A stretch of 64,000 nt of DNA from Phenylobacterium sp. (GCF_004297125.1 NZ_SCVD01000040.1:62001-126000); one strand, 5' to 3'; shown: positions 18,369 to 29,420, numbered from the stretch's first letter. Translations and numbers: made by a program. The notes: a model not told the origin generated them from the letters alone.

Positions 18369-19037
18369 TCAGTGCTGGGTCGCCAGGACCACGCCGGTCA
18401 GCACGGCGCACCAGTGGGCGGCGGCGGCGGCCACCACGTGGCCGTGCCAGATGGCCCGCGAGAACTTCAGCCGCTTGTTCACGTAGAAGATCACGCCGGT
18501 CGAGTAGAGCACTCCGCCGGTCACCAGCAGGGCCAGGGCGTACCAGGCCAGGGTGTCGATCATCGGCTTCAGGGCTACGACCACCAGCCAGCCCATGATC
18601 AGGTAGACCACCACCCAGAACTTCCGGTCGATGCCCATCAGGAACAGTTTCCCCAGCGCGCCCAGGGCCGCGATGCTCCACACCGCCGCCGTCATGCCGG
18701 GGCCCCAGGCGCCGGGCAGGTTCAGGGTGAAGGGGGTGTAGGAGCCGGCGATCATCAGGAAGATGCCCGCGTGGTCCAGCCGACGCAGCACCGGCCGGTA
18801 CTGGGGCTTGGCGAAGTTGTAGGCGGTCGAGAAGGACAGCATCGCCACGATGCCGGCGGCGTAGATCGAGACGCCCACGACCTGGCTGATCCGGCCGTTC
18901 ATGACGGCCAGCGTCAACAGCACGATCCCGCCCACCAGGGCCAGCGTCAGGCCCATGACATGCACGACCAGGTCCGCGCATTTGGCGGCGGGGGTCGGGT
19001 AGTGGCGGGGCGGATAGGGGCGGTCGGTGGAGGTCAT
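18369..19037 (-). CDS. Hemolysin III / PAQR family membrane protein
   Basis: Seven hydrophobic segments; LDHAGIFLMIAGSYTPFTL motif. Confidence 0.88.
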   Translation of the reverse strand: MTSTDRPYPPRHYPTPAAKCADLVVHVMGLTLALVGGIVLLTLAVMNGRISQVVGVSIYAAGIVAMLSFSTAYNFAKPQYRPVLRRLDHAGIFLMIAGSYTPFTLNLPGAWGPGMTAAVWSIAALGALGKLFLMGIDRKFWVVVYLIMGWLVVVALKPMIDTLAWYALALLVTGGVLYSTGVIFYVNKRLKFSRAIWHGHVVAAAAAHWCAVLTGVVLATQH

Positions 19038-19170
19038 GGGAAACTCCCTAGACCCAATCCGTGTCACGCGCATGGCGGGCGCGTCCAGACCTCGTTCTGA
19101 CGCACCTCGCAAATTCAGGCGCCATCCCGGCCTTGCGGCGCGCAAAGGCCGGGATGCACAGCCTGAGAGG

Positions 19171-21003
<1,833 letters not shown>

Positions 21004-21178
21004 GGCGCGGACGGTCTCTTTCAGAAGGCGCGCGCTTGTAAGGGAACCTGAGGCGCGCCGCCAGCCTGTTGTGCGCCGCACATAACGTCTCAGGCGAATG
21101 ACGTAACGTGATATCCTGTTTTCACAGCGAAATCAGAAAAAATGAACGGGTGCGACACAAAAGTTTCTGCAGCGGCCC

Positions 21179-21207
21179 TTGCGTTTTTGTGCACTGCACA
21201 TTAGCTT
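21179..21207 (+). promoter_or_regulatory. Putative promoter (-35 TTGCGT / 17 bp / -10 TAGCTT) with palindrome TGTGCACTGCACA in the spacer
   Basis: Manual promoter read; palindrome 21188-21200. Confidence 0.4.
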
Positions 21208-21213
21208 TTGGGT

Positions 21214-21298
21214 ACGGGGCGTCGGTTTGACGCCTCCGCCCTTCCTGGGCGTTTCCTCCCTAATTGAACTGCCGCGCCCGATGGCGCGGCTTTTTTTT
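21214..21298 (+). ncRNA. Candidate suhB/alpha-r8 (MmgR)-type sRNA
   Basis: GGCGTC-GGTTT-GACGCC hairpin, CGCCC-TTCCT-GGGCG hairpin, single-stranded TTTCCTCCCT (21252-21261), then 8-bp GCCGCGCC-CGAT-GGCGCGGC terminator with T8. Confidence 0.75.
21271..21298 (+). terminator. Rho-independent terminator of the candidate sRNA
   Basis: GCCGCGCC CGAT GGCGCGGC TTTTTTTT. Confidence 0.9.
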
Positions 21299-21321
21299 GG
21301 CCCGTCGCCTCCGCCGCCGCG

Positions 21322-22338
21322 CTATGGCCGGACCTGCCCGGGCCATCCCGAAGCCCAGGAAGCCCATCGCGGCGCATTCACCGTCCCCGGCTCGCGGCCG
21401 AGCGCCCAGCCGACCGTCTTCCAGACCAGGACGGTCGCCACGATCGAGGCGTAGCCGTCGACCGCGTAGTGCCACCCGAGGTGGACCGACGCCACCATGG
21501 TGAAGACGAGGAAGGCGCCAAACAGGGCCCCCAGCGCGGGGTGCGTGCGCAGCCCGAACAGGAAGAACAGGGCGGCCATCGAGACGTGCATCGACGGAAA
21601 GGCGGAGATCCCGGTGCCGATCACCGCCTGGCCCTCCATGGTGGCCTTCCAAAGCGCCTGCTGCTGCATCCAGACCGCCGGGGCGCTGGTGGCGAGATGG
21701 TCGGCCAGGTCGCGGAAACGCGGATCGCCCAGGACCTGCTCGTAGTAGATCGGGCCGGCCGACATGCCCGCGAGCGCCACCACATTGCCGAGCAGCACCC
21801 AACAGATGAAGTAGCTCCACATGTACTGGCGCTTGGTGGGCGTCAGGACCGCGATGGCCCCGACGATCACCAGCAGGGCGAACCAGGTCTCGTGATAGAG
21901 CTCCTCGATCCGGGCGTCGAAGGGGTCGAGAAACCGCAGATGGCGCCAGGGGTCCGCCCCATGGAGGGCGCGGTCGAGGTCGGCCAGCCAGCGGTCGGCG
22001 TAGAATGGCCGCAGCTGCGGCAGCAGCATCTTGATCGTCGAGAAGCTGGCCTTGAAGATCAGCATGCTGGCGGCGAGGGCGGCGGCGGCCAGCAACCGCG
22101 ACGGCGGGAAGTGCCTGGCGACCGCCCCCACGCGGTCCTCTGCCCGCAGGGCCACGACCAGCATGGCCATCGCGAAGGAGCCTGCCAGGGTCATCGCGAC
22201 CGGCGGGCCGATCTGCAGGTACATCATCGGCCGGAACCACTCCGGCCGGCCCATGGCGTGCGCCAGCGCGGCCGCGGCGCCGGTGACGGCGAGGACCACG
22301 GCGTGGAGGCGCCAGTCGTTCTTCAGCTCGGCTAGCAC
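21322..22338 (-). CDS. PAP2-family phosphatase, membrane protein (inositolphosphotransferase-like)
   Basis: AFPSMHVSMAALFFLFG...SVHLGWHYAVDGYASIVATV PAP2 motifs, multiple TM helices. Confidence 0.85.
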   Translation of the reverse strand: MLAELKNDWRLHAVVLAVTGAAAALAHAMGRPEWFRPMMYLQIGPPVAMTLAGSFAMAMLVVALRAEDRVGAVARHFPPSRLLAAAALAASMLIFKASFSTIKMLLPQLRPFYADRWLADLDRALHGADPWRHLRFLDPFDARIEELYHETWFALLVIVGAIAVLTPTKRQYMWSYFICWVLLGNVVALAGMSAGPIYYEQVLGDPRFRDLADHLATSAPAVWMQQQALWKATMEGQAVIGTGISAFPSMHVSMAALFFLFGLRTHPALGALFGAFLVFTMVASVHLGWHYAVDGYASIVATVLVWKTVGWALGREPGTVNAPRWASWASGWPGQVRP

Positions 22339-22394
22339 TTCGAGGCCCCCGACGTTACTCGGCGGGAGCCTCGCCGGGTCGCGCTAAGATTGCG

Positions 22395-24596
22395 TTACGC
22401 CACCACACGCAGGCCGGGCGACGCGGCCGTGAAAGGGGGCGGAACGTGGCGCCTGTGGGACACAACCTGCGGACGCGGGACCGTGGGATAGCCGATGATC
22501 GTGTCGAGGGCGGGGGCGGCGCTCAGCGCGAAGGACGCCAGCTTGCCGCTCATGGTCGCGCCCTCGAAGCTGCCCACGTTCAGGCCGGTATAGATCCAGT
22601 CGCCGGCCAGGGTCAGGTTGTCGAAGCCCGAGCCCCAGGCCTCAAGACGGCAATCGATGCTGCCGGGGGGCGAGGTGACGTATCGCTCCGTCGGGTCGAT
22701 GTTGGCCCGCCAGAACTGGCTGTCGAAGCGCTGGACACCCTGGGCCGCGCGGTTCTGGGTGTCGACCAGCAGGTCGAAGTCCAGGCCGTTCGGGTCGCCC
22801 GCGGGGTTGTTGGCCCGCACGGTGGCGTTCGGCAGCATCGTGCCGATCGAGGTCTGCAGGTACTGGATGCACTGCGCCTTCACCCGCTCGCTCTGGCGGC
22901 GCGGATAGTCCGTGTCGCTGAACGGCGGCGGGGCCTCGTAGTCCGGCATCAGGCCGCAGAAGTACCAGAGCGCCTTGGGCTGGTTGTCCTTGGGCCAGCA
23001 CTCCCATTTCAGCAGGTCGTGGAACTCGGCGTTGCCGTTCGGCGGGCAGAAGTAGGTGGCGCTGAGCGCCAGCTCGTTCTTCGCCGGGTCCAGCGGCTCG
23101 GACCAACCCATCTCGTACATGTCCTTGGAGAACCAGAGCTGCATGGCCTGGGTCTGCAGCGCCGGGATGTTGGCGACCATGTCACGCCAGGCCGGGCTCT
23201 CGGTGAGCAACTCCTTGCAGAGGTACGGAATGGCGCCCAGGGCGATGGCGAAGACGATCTGGTCGTAGTCGACGCCCTCGCGCAGGGTGTGGGGCGTCTT
23301 CAGGTGCGGGAAGGCCGCGTTCGGCCAGCCGTTCCAGTAGGATTCCAGATCGATGTTCGTGGCACGCAGGTACTCGCCCTCGACCAGTTGGTCGTAGTGC
23401 GGCTTGGACGGCCAGGAGGGCAGGCCCTTGACGTCGATCAGCGGGTGGTAGCCGGCCTCGGGGTCCTTCAGCGTGGCCTGGACGGTCATCTCGACGCCGC
23501 TGACCCGCTTGCCGTCGGCCGAGAGGCGCAGCGCCTCGACCTTGCGGAAGAACTCGAACTTCACGCCGCGGCGCTTCAGGACCTCATACATCGGGGCCAC
23601 GACGGTCTCGCCGGTGCCGGCCGCGAAGCTCCAGATGACCGAGCCCATGTAGGCGGCGGACCGGAGCGTCCAGTCCAGGAAGGCGCCGGCGGCCATGCGG
23701 GCCGCGCGGCTCGTGTCGCCGTTGGGGCTCTGGTAGCAGATGTTGACGGTGGTCATGACCACCGGCGACTGCAGGGTGGCGGCGTGGATGCCGTGGCGGG
23801 TGAGCCAGTCGGTCCAGTTCTCCGGGTCGAGGATGTCGTAGCCGTTGACCTCGACGTTGTCGGTCAGGGCGCCGACGATGAGGGCGGCGTAGAAGTCCAG
23901 CGTCAGCAGCGCCTGGCGCAGGGTGTTGGCGTGCTCCGCGATCTTGGGCGCCAGGTGGTCGATGGCCTTGACCACGCCGGAGATGAAGCTGCGGGCGTCG
24001 GTGATCTCGCGCACCAGCGGATGGTTCGGCCCTTCGGACATCGGAATCGTGAGGGCCTGCTCGCGGGCCTTCTCCAGCAGCGCGGCGATACAGTCGCCGA
24101 CGATCTTCGGCACCCCCGGCGTGGAGGTGAGCATCTCGGACACCTCCTCGATGATGGCGGCGATCGCGGTCTGGACGCCCTTGTAATAGGAGCCGTCGGT
24201 GGGCGGGATGTCGTTGGACGGCGCGCGGACTGGCCAAGGCTTCAGCCCGCCGTTCCGCCACTCCCACAGCATGGTGAAGTTGGACCCGAGGAAGGCCTCC
24301 TCGAAGGTGGCCAGCGGTTGGCCCGGCTCGCGGCCCAGCTCGGCGTAGACCTCGGACATCATCGGCAGGGCGTTGAAGTAGCTGCCCATGAAGCCGTGGA
24401 TGCCGTGTTCCTCGATGCGCTCGTTGTCGCCGCGCGACGAAGCGCACTTGCCGCCGAGCCGCCAGCCCAGCTGATAGACGGTGATGTCGAAGCGTTCTTG
24501 CCAGCCCGGCTGGCTGGTGAGCTCGAAGGCGGTGGTAAGGCCGCCCATACCGCCGCCAAGTATCGCCACCTTCTGGCGCGTGTCTGCTTTGGACAT
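22395..24596 (-). CDS. Large NAD(P)/FAD-dependent oxidoreductase (amine oxidase / phytoene desaturase-like)
   Basis: VAILGGGMGGLTTAFELTSQPG dinucleotide-binding motif; C-terminal NLTLAGDWIYTGLNVGSFEGATMSGKLA. Confidence 0.85.
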   Translation of the reverse strand: MSKADTRQKVAILGGGMGGLTTAFELTSQPGWQERFDITVYQLGWRLGGKCASSRGDNERIEEHGIHGFMGSYFNALPMMSEVYAELGREPGQPLATFEEAFLGSNFTMLWEWRNGGLKPWPVRAPSNDIPPTDGSYYKGVQTAIAAIIEEVSEMLTSTPGVPKIVGDCIAALLEKAREQALTIPMSEGPNHPLVREITDARSFISGVVKAIDHLAPKIAEHANTLRQALLTLDFYAALIVGALTDNVEVNGYDILDPENWTDWLTRHGIHAATLQSPVVMTTVNICYQSPNGDTSRAARMAAGAFLDWTLRSAAYMGSVIWSFAAGTGETVVAPMYEVLKRRGVKFEFFRKVEALRLSADGKRVSGVEMTVQATLKDPEAGYHPLIDVKGLPSWPSKPHYDQLVEGEYLRATNIDLESYWNGWPNAAFPHLKTPHTLREGVDYDQIVFAIALGAIPYLCKELLTESPAWRDMVANIPALQTQAMQLWFSKDMYEMGWSEPLDPAKNELALSATYFCPPNGNAEFHDLLKWECWPKDNQPKALWYFCGLMPDYEAPPPFSDTDYPRRQSERVKAQCIQYLQTSIGTMLPNATVRANNPAGDPNGLDFDLLVDTQNRAAQGVQRFDSQFWRANIDPTERYVTSPPGSIDCRLEAWGSGFDNLTLAGDWIYTGLNVGSFEGATMSGKLASFALSAAPALDTIIGYPTVPRPQVVSHRRHVPPPFTAASPGLRVVA

Positions 24597-24642
24597 GCTG
24601 TGTGTTCGGGGCCCGAACCCCGCTCCCGCCTAGGTTGTTGAC

Positions 24643-26232
24643 CTAGGCACCCTGCCATCCAGACTTTTGCAGAGCCTTAACGAGGCGGTCGAGGTCGGCG
24701 GGCCGTACGAAGGGATGGCCGATCTTCAGGGCTTCGAGGGAATAGGCGGTGGCGTTGCTGCGACCGGGTCCGGCGCGATCCCGGGCCAGCCGCTCGCCGT
24801 CCTCGAGCGCGCGCTGCGCCTCGGCCTGCCGGCCCCCGGCGGCGTAGCAGGCGGCCAGGAGGTAGTGCAGGGGGAAGCGCTCGGGCCCGCGGGCGCAGGC
24901 GTCCGCGGCGTCGCGCGCGGCGCCCTCAAAGTCGCCGGCTACGAAGCGGGCGATGGCCTTGCTGCGGAACCACAGCCAGGTGTGGGGGTCGTTCGGGCTG
25001 GCTGCGATGGCGCGCTCCGAATAGGCGATGGCCTCCTCCGGCTGCCCGTCGAAGGCCAGCAGGCGACCCATCTCGCCCGACGCCGCGGCCAGGTAGGGGT
25101 TCAGCTCCAGGGCCCGTCGCTGTTCGGCCCTGGCCTCGGTCAGCCGTCCCATCATCGAGAGCACGACGCCCAGCGTGTAGTGGGCGAAGGCGTCGGCGCC
25201 GCCCGCCGAGACGGCGCGCAGCGCGATCCGATGCGCCTCGGCCACCGCGCCGGAGGGGTCCGCAGAGGTCCCGACCCAGACGTCGAACAGCTTGCAGTGG
25301 GCCAGGATCGCCAGGGCCGAGACGTCGCGTGGCTCGATTTCCAGGGCCTGTTCCAGCAAGGTTTCGGCCTTGCGGACGTCCTCGGCGGTGGAACGCCAGA
25401 AATGCCGCCGGCCCTGCACCAGCAGGCGCCAGAACTGCAGGCTGTGCTCGGGCGCGCTGAGCGCGCGGGCCTCCTCCCGCTCGAGGACGGCGGGCTCCAC
25501 GGTGCCGATGATCGAGGTGGTGATCTCGCCCAGCATGGCGAACAGGTCGGCCATCGGCCGGTCGTAGCGGGCTGACCACGCGCTGGTCTCGTCGGAGCCC
25601 TGTATCAGGTCCACCGAGACCCGGACCGTGCCGCCCAGGCTGCGCACCTTGCCGTCGAGCACATAATCGACGCCCAGCCGGGCGCAGATCGCGCCGGGCG
25701 GATGGCCGGCGACGTCGGAATGGAGCAAAGCCTGCCGGGGCGTGAGCGACAGGAGGGGCGATTTGGCCAGGCCCGCGGTCAGCTCGTCGGCGAGGGCCTC
25801 GGCGAACCAGGCCTGCTCCTCGTCGCCCGGCGCATGGGTGAACTCGAGGACCACGAGGCGGGGCCGCGCATTGCCGGCGGACCTCGCGCCCGATTTCGCC
25901 GCGGGCGCCGCGTCGCGCGTCGGCGTCGCCAGCCGGTAGCCCACCCGCGGGATCGTCTCGACGGCGAAGGCGCCGCCGCTGCGGTCCGCCAGCCGGCGCA
26001 GTTTCATCATGACCAGCGTGATGGCGTCCTCGCCGACCACGCGGCCGTCCCAGCAGGTGGCGATCAGGTCGTCGCGGCTGACCACCGCGCCCCCGGCCTG
26101 GGCCAGGGCCACCAGGGTCTGCATGACGCGCGGCTGCAGGATCTCGCGACCCAGCGGCGACACCACCTCGCAGGTGGGTGGACGCACTTCCAGCGTCCCC
26201 AACGAAAACGCAGGCTGGTGGGCCAGCTGCAT
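24643..26232 (-). CDS. CadC-type transcriptional regulator: OmpR-like winged HTH plus TPR repeats
   Basis: REILQPRVMQTLVALAQAGGAVVSRDDLIATCWDGRVVGEDAITLVMMKLRRL wHTH; C-terminal TPR helices. Confidence 0.87.
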   Translation of the reverse strand: MQLAHQPAFSLGTLEVRPPTCEVVSPLGREILQPRVMQTLVALAQAGGAVVSRDDLIATCWDGRVVGEDAITLVMMKLRRLADRSGGAFAVETIPRVGYRLATPTRDAAPAAKSGARSAGNARPRLVVLEFTHAPGDEEQAWFAEALADELTAGLAKSPLLSLTPRQALLHSDVAGHPPGAICARLGVDYVLDGKVRSLGGTVRVSVDLIQGSDETSAWSARYDRPMADLFAMLGEITTSIIGTVEPAVLEREEARALSAPEHSLQFWRLLVQGRRHFWRSTAEDVRKAETLLEQALEIEPRDVSALAILAHCKLFDVWVGTSADPSGAVAEAHRIALRAVSAGGADAFAHYTLGVVLSMMGRLTEARAEQRRALELNPYLAAASGEMGRLLAFDGQPEEAIAYSERAIAASPNDPHTWLWFRSKAIARFVAGDFEGAARDAADACARGPERFPLHYLLAACYAAGGRQAEAQRALEDGERLARDRAGPGRSNATAYSLEALKIGHPFVRPADLDRLVKALQKSGWQGA

Positions 26233-26353
26233 CGAACCCCCGGTCCCGTCCAATCGGCGAACGCGGCGCTATCGCCTCATCAACACATCGACGGCCTTGG
26301 CCCTTAGCACAACCGAGAAGGGTCGCCATCGCCGAGACACGCCACCGACCGTA

Positions 26354-26385
26354 GAAAGATCGGCTTCTGCTCGGGGAAAGATCGG
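26354..26385. promoter_or_regulatory. Phased direct repeat GAAAGATCGG-N12-GAAAGATCGG upstream of the CadC-like regulator
   Basis: Two identical decamers, 22 bp start to start. Confidence 0.4.
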
Positions 26386-26706
26386 TTGGCGGGCCTGTCG
26401 GCGCAAGCCGGTTACTGGTCTTTTAAAGCAGGGTTTCGACCCCTTTCCAGGACCGAAGGCGACCCGACAACCCCGCCCTCACGTCCTGGGCCCGACGCCG
26501 ACGCCGCCTCCCGCTGGCGTCAAGGTCGGGGCGGCGATCGTCATGTCGCAGCGAGGGTCGTCGAAACTCCTCCCGGGGCTCTCTCCGAGCGGGCTCAGGC
26601 TCGTTCGGTGCGGGCCGGCCGCGGCGGCCTGGGGAGGCGCCTCGGCAGGCTTGTTCTCCCGGAGAGGGCTTGGTGGGATCTCTGACCCCTCGAGCATCTT
26701 CCTTGG

Positions 26707-26732
26707 CCCCCGATCCCGGTCGGGATCGGGGG
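26707..26732. other. Strong stem-loop, 12-bp perfect stem
   Basis: CCCCCGATCCCG GT CGGGATCGGGGG, followed on + by TCTCCTTTT. Confidence 0.7.
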
Positions 26733-26759
26733 TCTCCTTTTGGGGGTCGATCTCGCTTG

Positions 26760-27671
26760 CTAGGCCGCCCGCAGCGCCGACCAGTCCGCCGCCGCCAGCG
26801 CGCGCGTGAGCTGCTCGACGTCGTTGCGCAGCCGCTCGAAGCCCGAGGTCGGCGCCAGCGTCGCCTCGTCCAGGTAGAGGCCCCGGTTGATCTCCACCTG
26901 CAGGGCGTGGGCGCGGCGGTGCGGCTGGCCGTAGTGCTCGGTCGTATAGCCGCCGGCGTAAGGGGTATTGCGCGTCACCCGATAACCCATCCCCTCGAGT
27001 TCGCGCTCGACGCGGGTGGGCAGAACCCCGGCGCAGGCGGCGCCGAAGCGGTCGCCCAGGACGATATCGCAGGCACGCTCGCGGCCGGCGGCCTTGGCGG
27101 CGGCGGCCGGCATGGAGTGCCAATCCACGAGGATCGCGAAGCCGTGGGCGGCCTGGGCCTCGGCCATCAGGCCGGCGAGCGCCTCGTGATAGGGTCGGTG
27201 CGCGCCCTCGATCCGCCGGCGCGCCTCGGCGAAGGTCAGCTTGCGGCGATAGATCTCCTGGCCTTCCGAGACCACCCGGGCGATGGCGCCCAGGCCGGCC
27301 GCCACGCGCGCCGTGCGCGCCCGGGCGAATTCCGGGAGCTGGTCGGAGAACATCCCAGGGTCCAGCTCGAACGGCTCGCGGTTCAGGTCGATGTAGGCGC
27401 GGGCGAAATTGGCGGTGATCACCGCGGCGCCGTGGCCCGGCGCCTGGGCGATCAGGTCGTCGACGAAGGCGTCCTCGGATCGGCGGATGCTGACGGCGTC
27501 CAGGGCCGCCGCCGACATCATGTCCTCGGGGTAGAGGCGGCCCGAATGCGGCGAGGCGAACACCAGCGGCGTGGGCGGGGCCCCCGCGGGCCCGGCCCGG
27601 CGCACCTCGAACGCAGGACCGATGTCGGGGGCGATTCCAGGCAGTGGCTCCAGCGCGTTCATCGCCTGCAT
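26760..27671 (-). CDS. hutG: N-formylglutamate amidohydrolase
   Basis: PLVFASPHSGRLYP, DLNREPFELDPGMF, DWHSMP, EINRGLYLDE motifs. Confidence 0.88.
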   Translation of the reverse strand: MQAMNALEPLPGIAPDIGPAFEVRRAGPAGAPPTPLVFASPHSGRLYPEDMMSAAALDAVSIRRSEDAFVDDLIAQAPGHGAAVITANFARAYIDLNREPFELDPGMFSDQLPEFARARTARVAAGLGAIARVVSEGQEIYRRKLTFAEARRRIEGAHRPYHEALAGLMAEAQAAHGFAILVDWHSMPAAAAKAAGRERACDIVLGDRFGAACAGVLPTRVERELEGMGYRVTRNTPYAGGYTTEHYGQPHRRAHALQVEINRGLYLDEATLAPTSGFERLRNDVEQLTRALAAADWSALRAA

Positions 27672-27765
27672 AGAACGCCGCCTTGCCCCCCAGCGTCAAA
27701 CGACCTTCATTCGGTCTTTACCCTTCGATAGCTATTGTCCCCGCCCAAGCGTTCAGCAAATCGCC

Positions 27766-28122
27766 ATGTCCCGCATCCTCCTCGCCGAAGACGACGACTC
27801 CCTCCGTGGCTTCCTGGCCCGCGCGCTCGAACGCGCCGGCCATGAGGTGACCGCGTGCGCCGACGGCGAGGAAGCCGTGACCTTCCTCGACGAGCCGTGG
27901 GACCTGTTGCTCACCGACATCGTCATGCCGGGCCTCGACGGCATCGAGGTGGCCCGCCAGGCCGCCGCCCGCCACCCGGGCCTGCGCATCATGTTCATCA
28001 CGGGATTCGCGGCGGTCGCGCTGGCCGCCGGCGAGAAGGCTCCGGCCGGGGCCAAGGTGCTGTCCAAGCCGATCCACCTGCGCGAGATCGTCTCCGAGGT
28101 GGAGCGGATGATCGCCGCCTAG
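27766..28122 (+). CDS. cpdR: Single-domain response regulator CpdR (ClpXP adaptor-type)
   Basis: MSRILLAEDDDSLRGFLARALERAGHEVTACADG..DLLLTDIVMPGLDGIEVARQ..MFITGFAAVAL..AKVLSKPIHLREIV; adjacent to hutG. Confidence 0.88.
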   Translation: MSRILLAEDDDSLRGFLARALERAGHEVTACADGEEAVTFLDEPWDLLLTDIVMPGLDGIEVARQAAARHPGLRIMFITGFAAVALAAGEKAPAGAKVLSKPIHLREIVSEVERMIAA

Positions 28123-28192
28123 AAAAAGCCGCCTGCGGCCCCGCTTGCTAAGGGCAGGGCCGATCTGTATATCCCCGCCTTCCCGAAGGTAC

Positions 28193-28267
28193 GGACGTGT
28201 AGCTCAGCGGGAGAGCACCTCGTTGACATCGAGGGGGTCACAGGTTCAATCCCTGTCACGTCCACCA
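28193..28267 (+). tRNA. tRNA-Val (anticodon GAC), CCA encoded
   Basis: GGACGTG TA GCTC..GAGC A CCTCG TTGACAT CGAGG ..ACAGG TTCAATC CCTGT CACGTCC ACCA cloverleaf, 75 nt. Confidence 0.96.
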
Positions 28268-28511
28268 TCCTTTCCTTCACAAATTCAAATGTCTGCTGGG
28301 CTTCGGATGTGGTGGCCGCGGCTCAGGCCCGCCGTCGCCGATAGGCTCCGGCTCGCCTGGGAGGAGTGTCGGGCACTCGCCCTATGGACGAGGCCGGCGT
28401 TTCGGCAGTTCGCGCACAACGCGAACGAGCTTGGCCTTGGCCGGCGATAACCTTAACACTCCATAATAGGCCATCGCGGCTCCCCACGGGGATGGGGACG
28501 GGGAAAGTATC

Positions 28512-29399
28512 ATGATCAAGACGTCCGCCTTCGCGGCGATGTCGCTTGCGCTGAGCGTCATGGCGACGCCGGCGCTGGCCACCGACTGGGACCTTGTCGA
28601 CTGGAACGGCGAGCAGGTGTGGGGCGCGGAGTGGACCGCGTCGACCAAGCTCACCTGGGACTCCACGACCGGCGTGAACGCCTGGTACCGGATCTATTTC
28701 GAGGGCTACACCGAGAGCTACATGAACGGGAACGAAGTTCTCCCGGGCCTGGCCTCGAGCGTGCTCTACAAGCTGACGAGCATCAGCGCCGACAAGAAGT
28801 CCTGGACCTTCGACTACGTGGTCGAGAATGCGTCGAACCAATGGGTCGACGAATCCCAGGTGGCGGAAATCGCCTTCGACGTGAACGGCAAGAAGAACGG
28901 CTCCACCAAGCAGTTCGGCGGCGCCGTGATCCTCGACGGCGAGTATCGCACGGTCGGCAAGGGCGACTTCGACCCGACCAACAACTATCTGGTCGATGAC
29001 GTCTTCGACGTCTGCCTGACCACCAAGAACCTCGCCTGGTATCAAAGCACCAACACCTCGAACACCTGCGATCCCGGCACGAGCGCCGGGCCGGAGATCG
29101 GCGAGACCGTGGACGGCACCTTCAAGCTGACCTTCAACAGCGCCATCGACACGCTGAGCTTCTACAATCCGATCGTGGCCTACGAGAACGTCGAGTACGA
29201 CGTCCCCACCAGCAGGTCCTCCAAGGGCGGCAGCTACTACTACGGGCACCAGCACTATCCGGGCTGCGGCGACCAGGACGATCCGGGTTATGGCCTTCCG
29301 GTCGCCTACGTGCCCGAGCCGGCCACCTGGGCCATGATGATCATGGGCTTCGGCGCCGCCGGCACGGCGCTTCGGACCCGCCGCCGCCTGGCGGCCTAA
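28512..29399 (+). CDS. PEPxxWA-CTERM sorting-domain exported protein
   Basis: Signal peptide and C-terminal VPEPATWAMMIMGFGAAGTALRTRRRLAA. Confidence 0.9.
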   Translation: MIKTSAFAAMSLALSVMATPALATDWDLVDWNGEQVWGAEWTASTKLTWDSTTGVNAWYRIYFEGYTESYMNGNEVLPGLASSVLYKLTSISADKKSWTFDYVVENASNQWVDESQVAEIAFDVNGKKNGSTKQFGGAVILDGEYRTVGKGDFDPTNNYLVDDVFDVCLTTKNLAWYQSTNTSNTCDPGTSAGPEIGETVDGTFKLTFNSAIDTLSFYNPIVAYENVEYDVPTSRSSKGGSYYYGHQHYPGCGDQDDPGYGLPVAYVPEPATWAMMIMGFGAAGTALRTRRRLAA

Positions 29400-29420
29400 A
29401 CGATCCACCAGCGCGACTTC

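Noticed and set aside
26479-27699. 406-aa minus-strand ORF extending from hutG into the intergenic region
   Set aside because: Different frame from hutG, composition non-protein-like; only its intergenic part was kept as a structural oddity, not as a gene
27766-28122. CpdR next to hutG and a tRNA as an unusual arrangement
   Set aside because: As I recall, this is a common conserved arrangement in Alphaproteobacteria, so not a novelty
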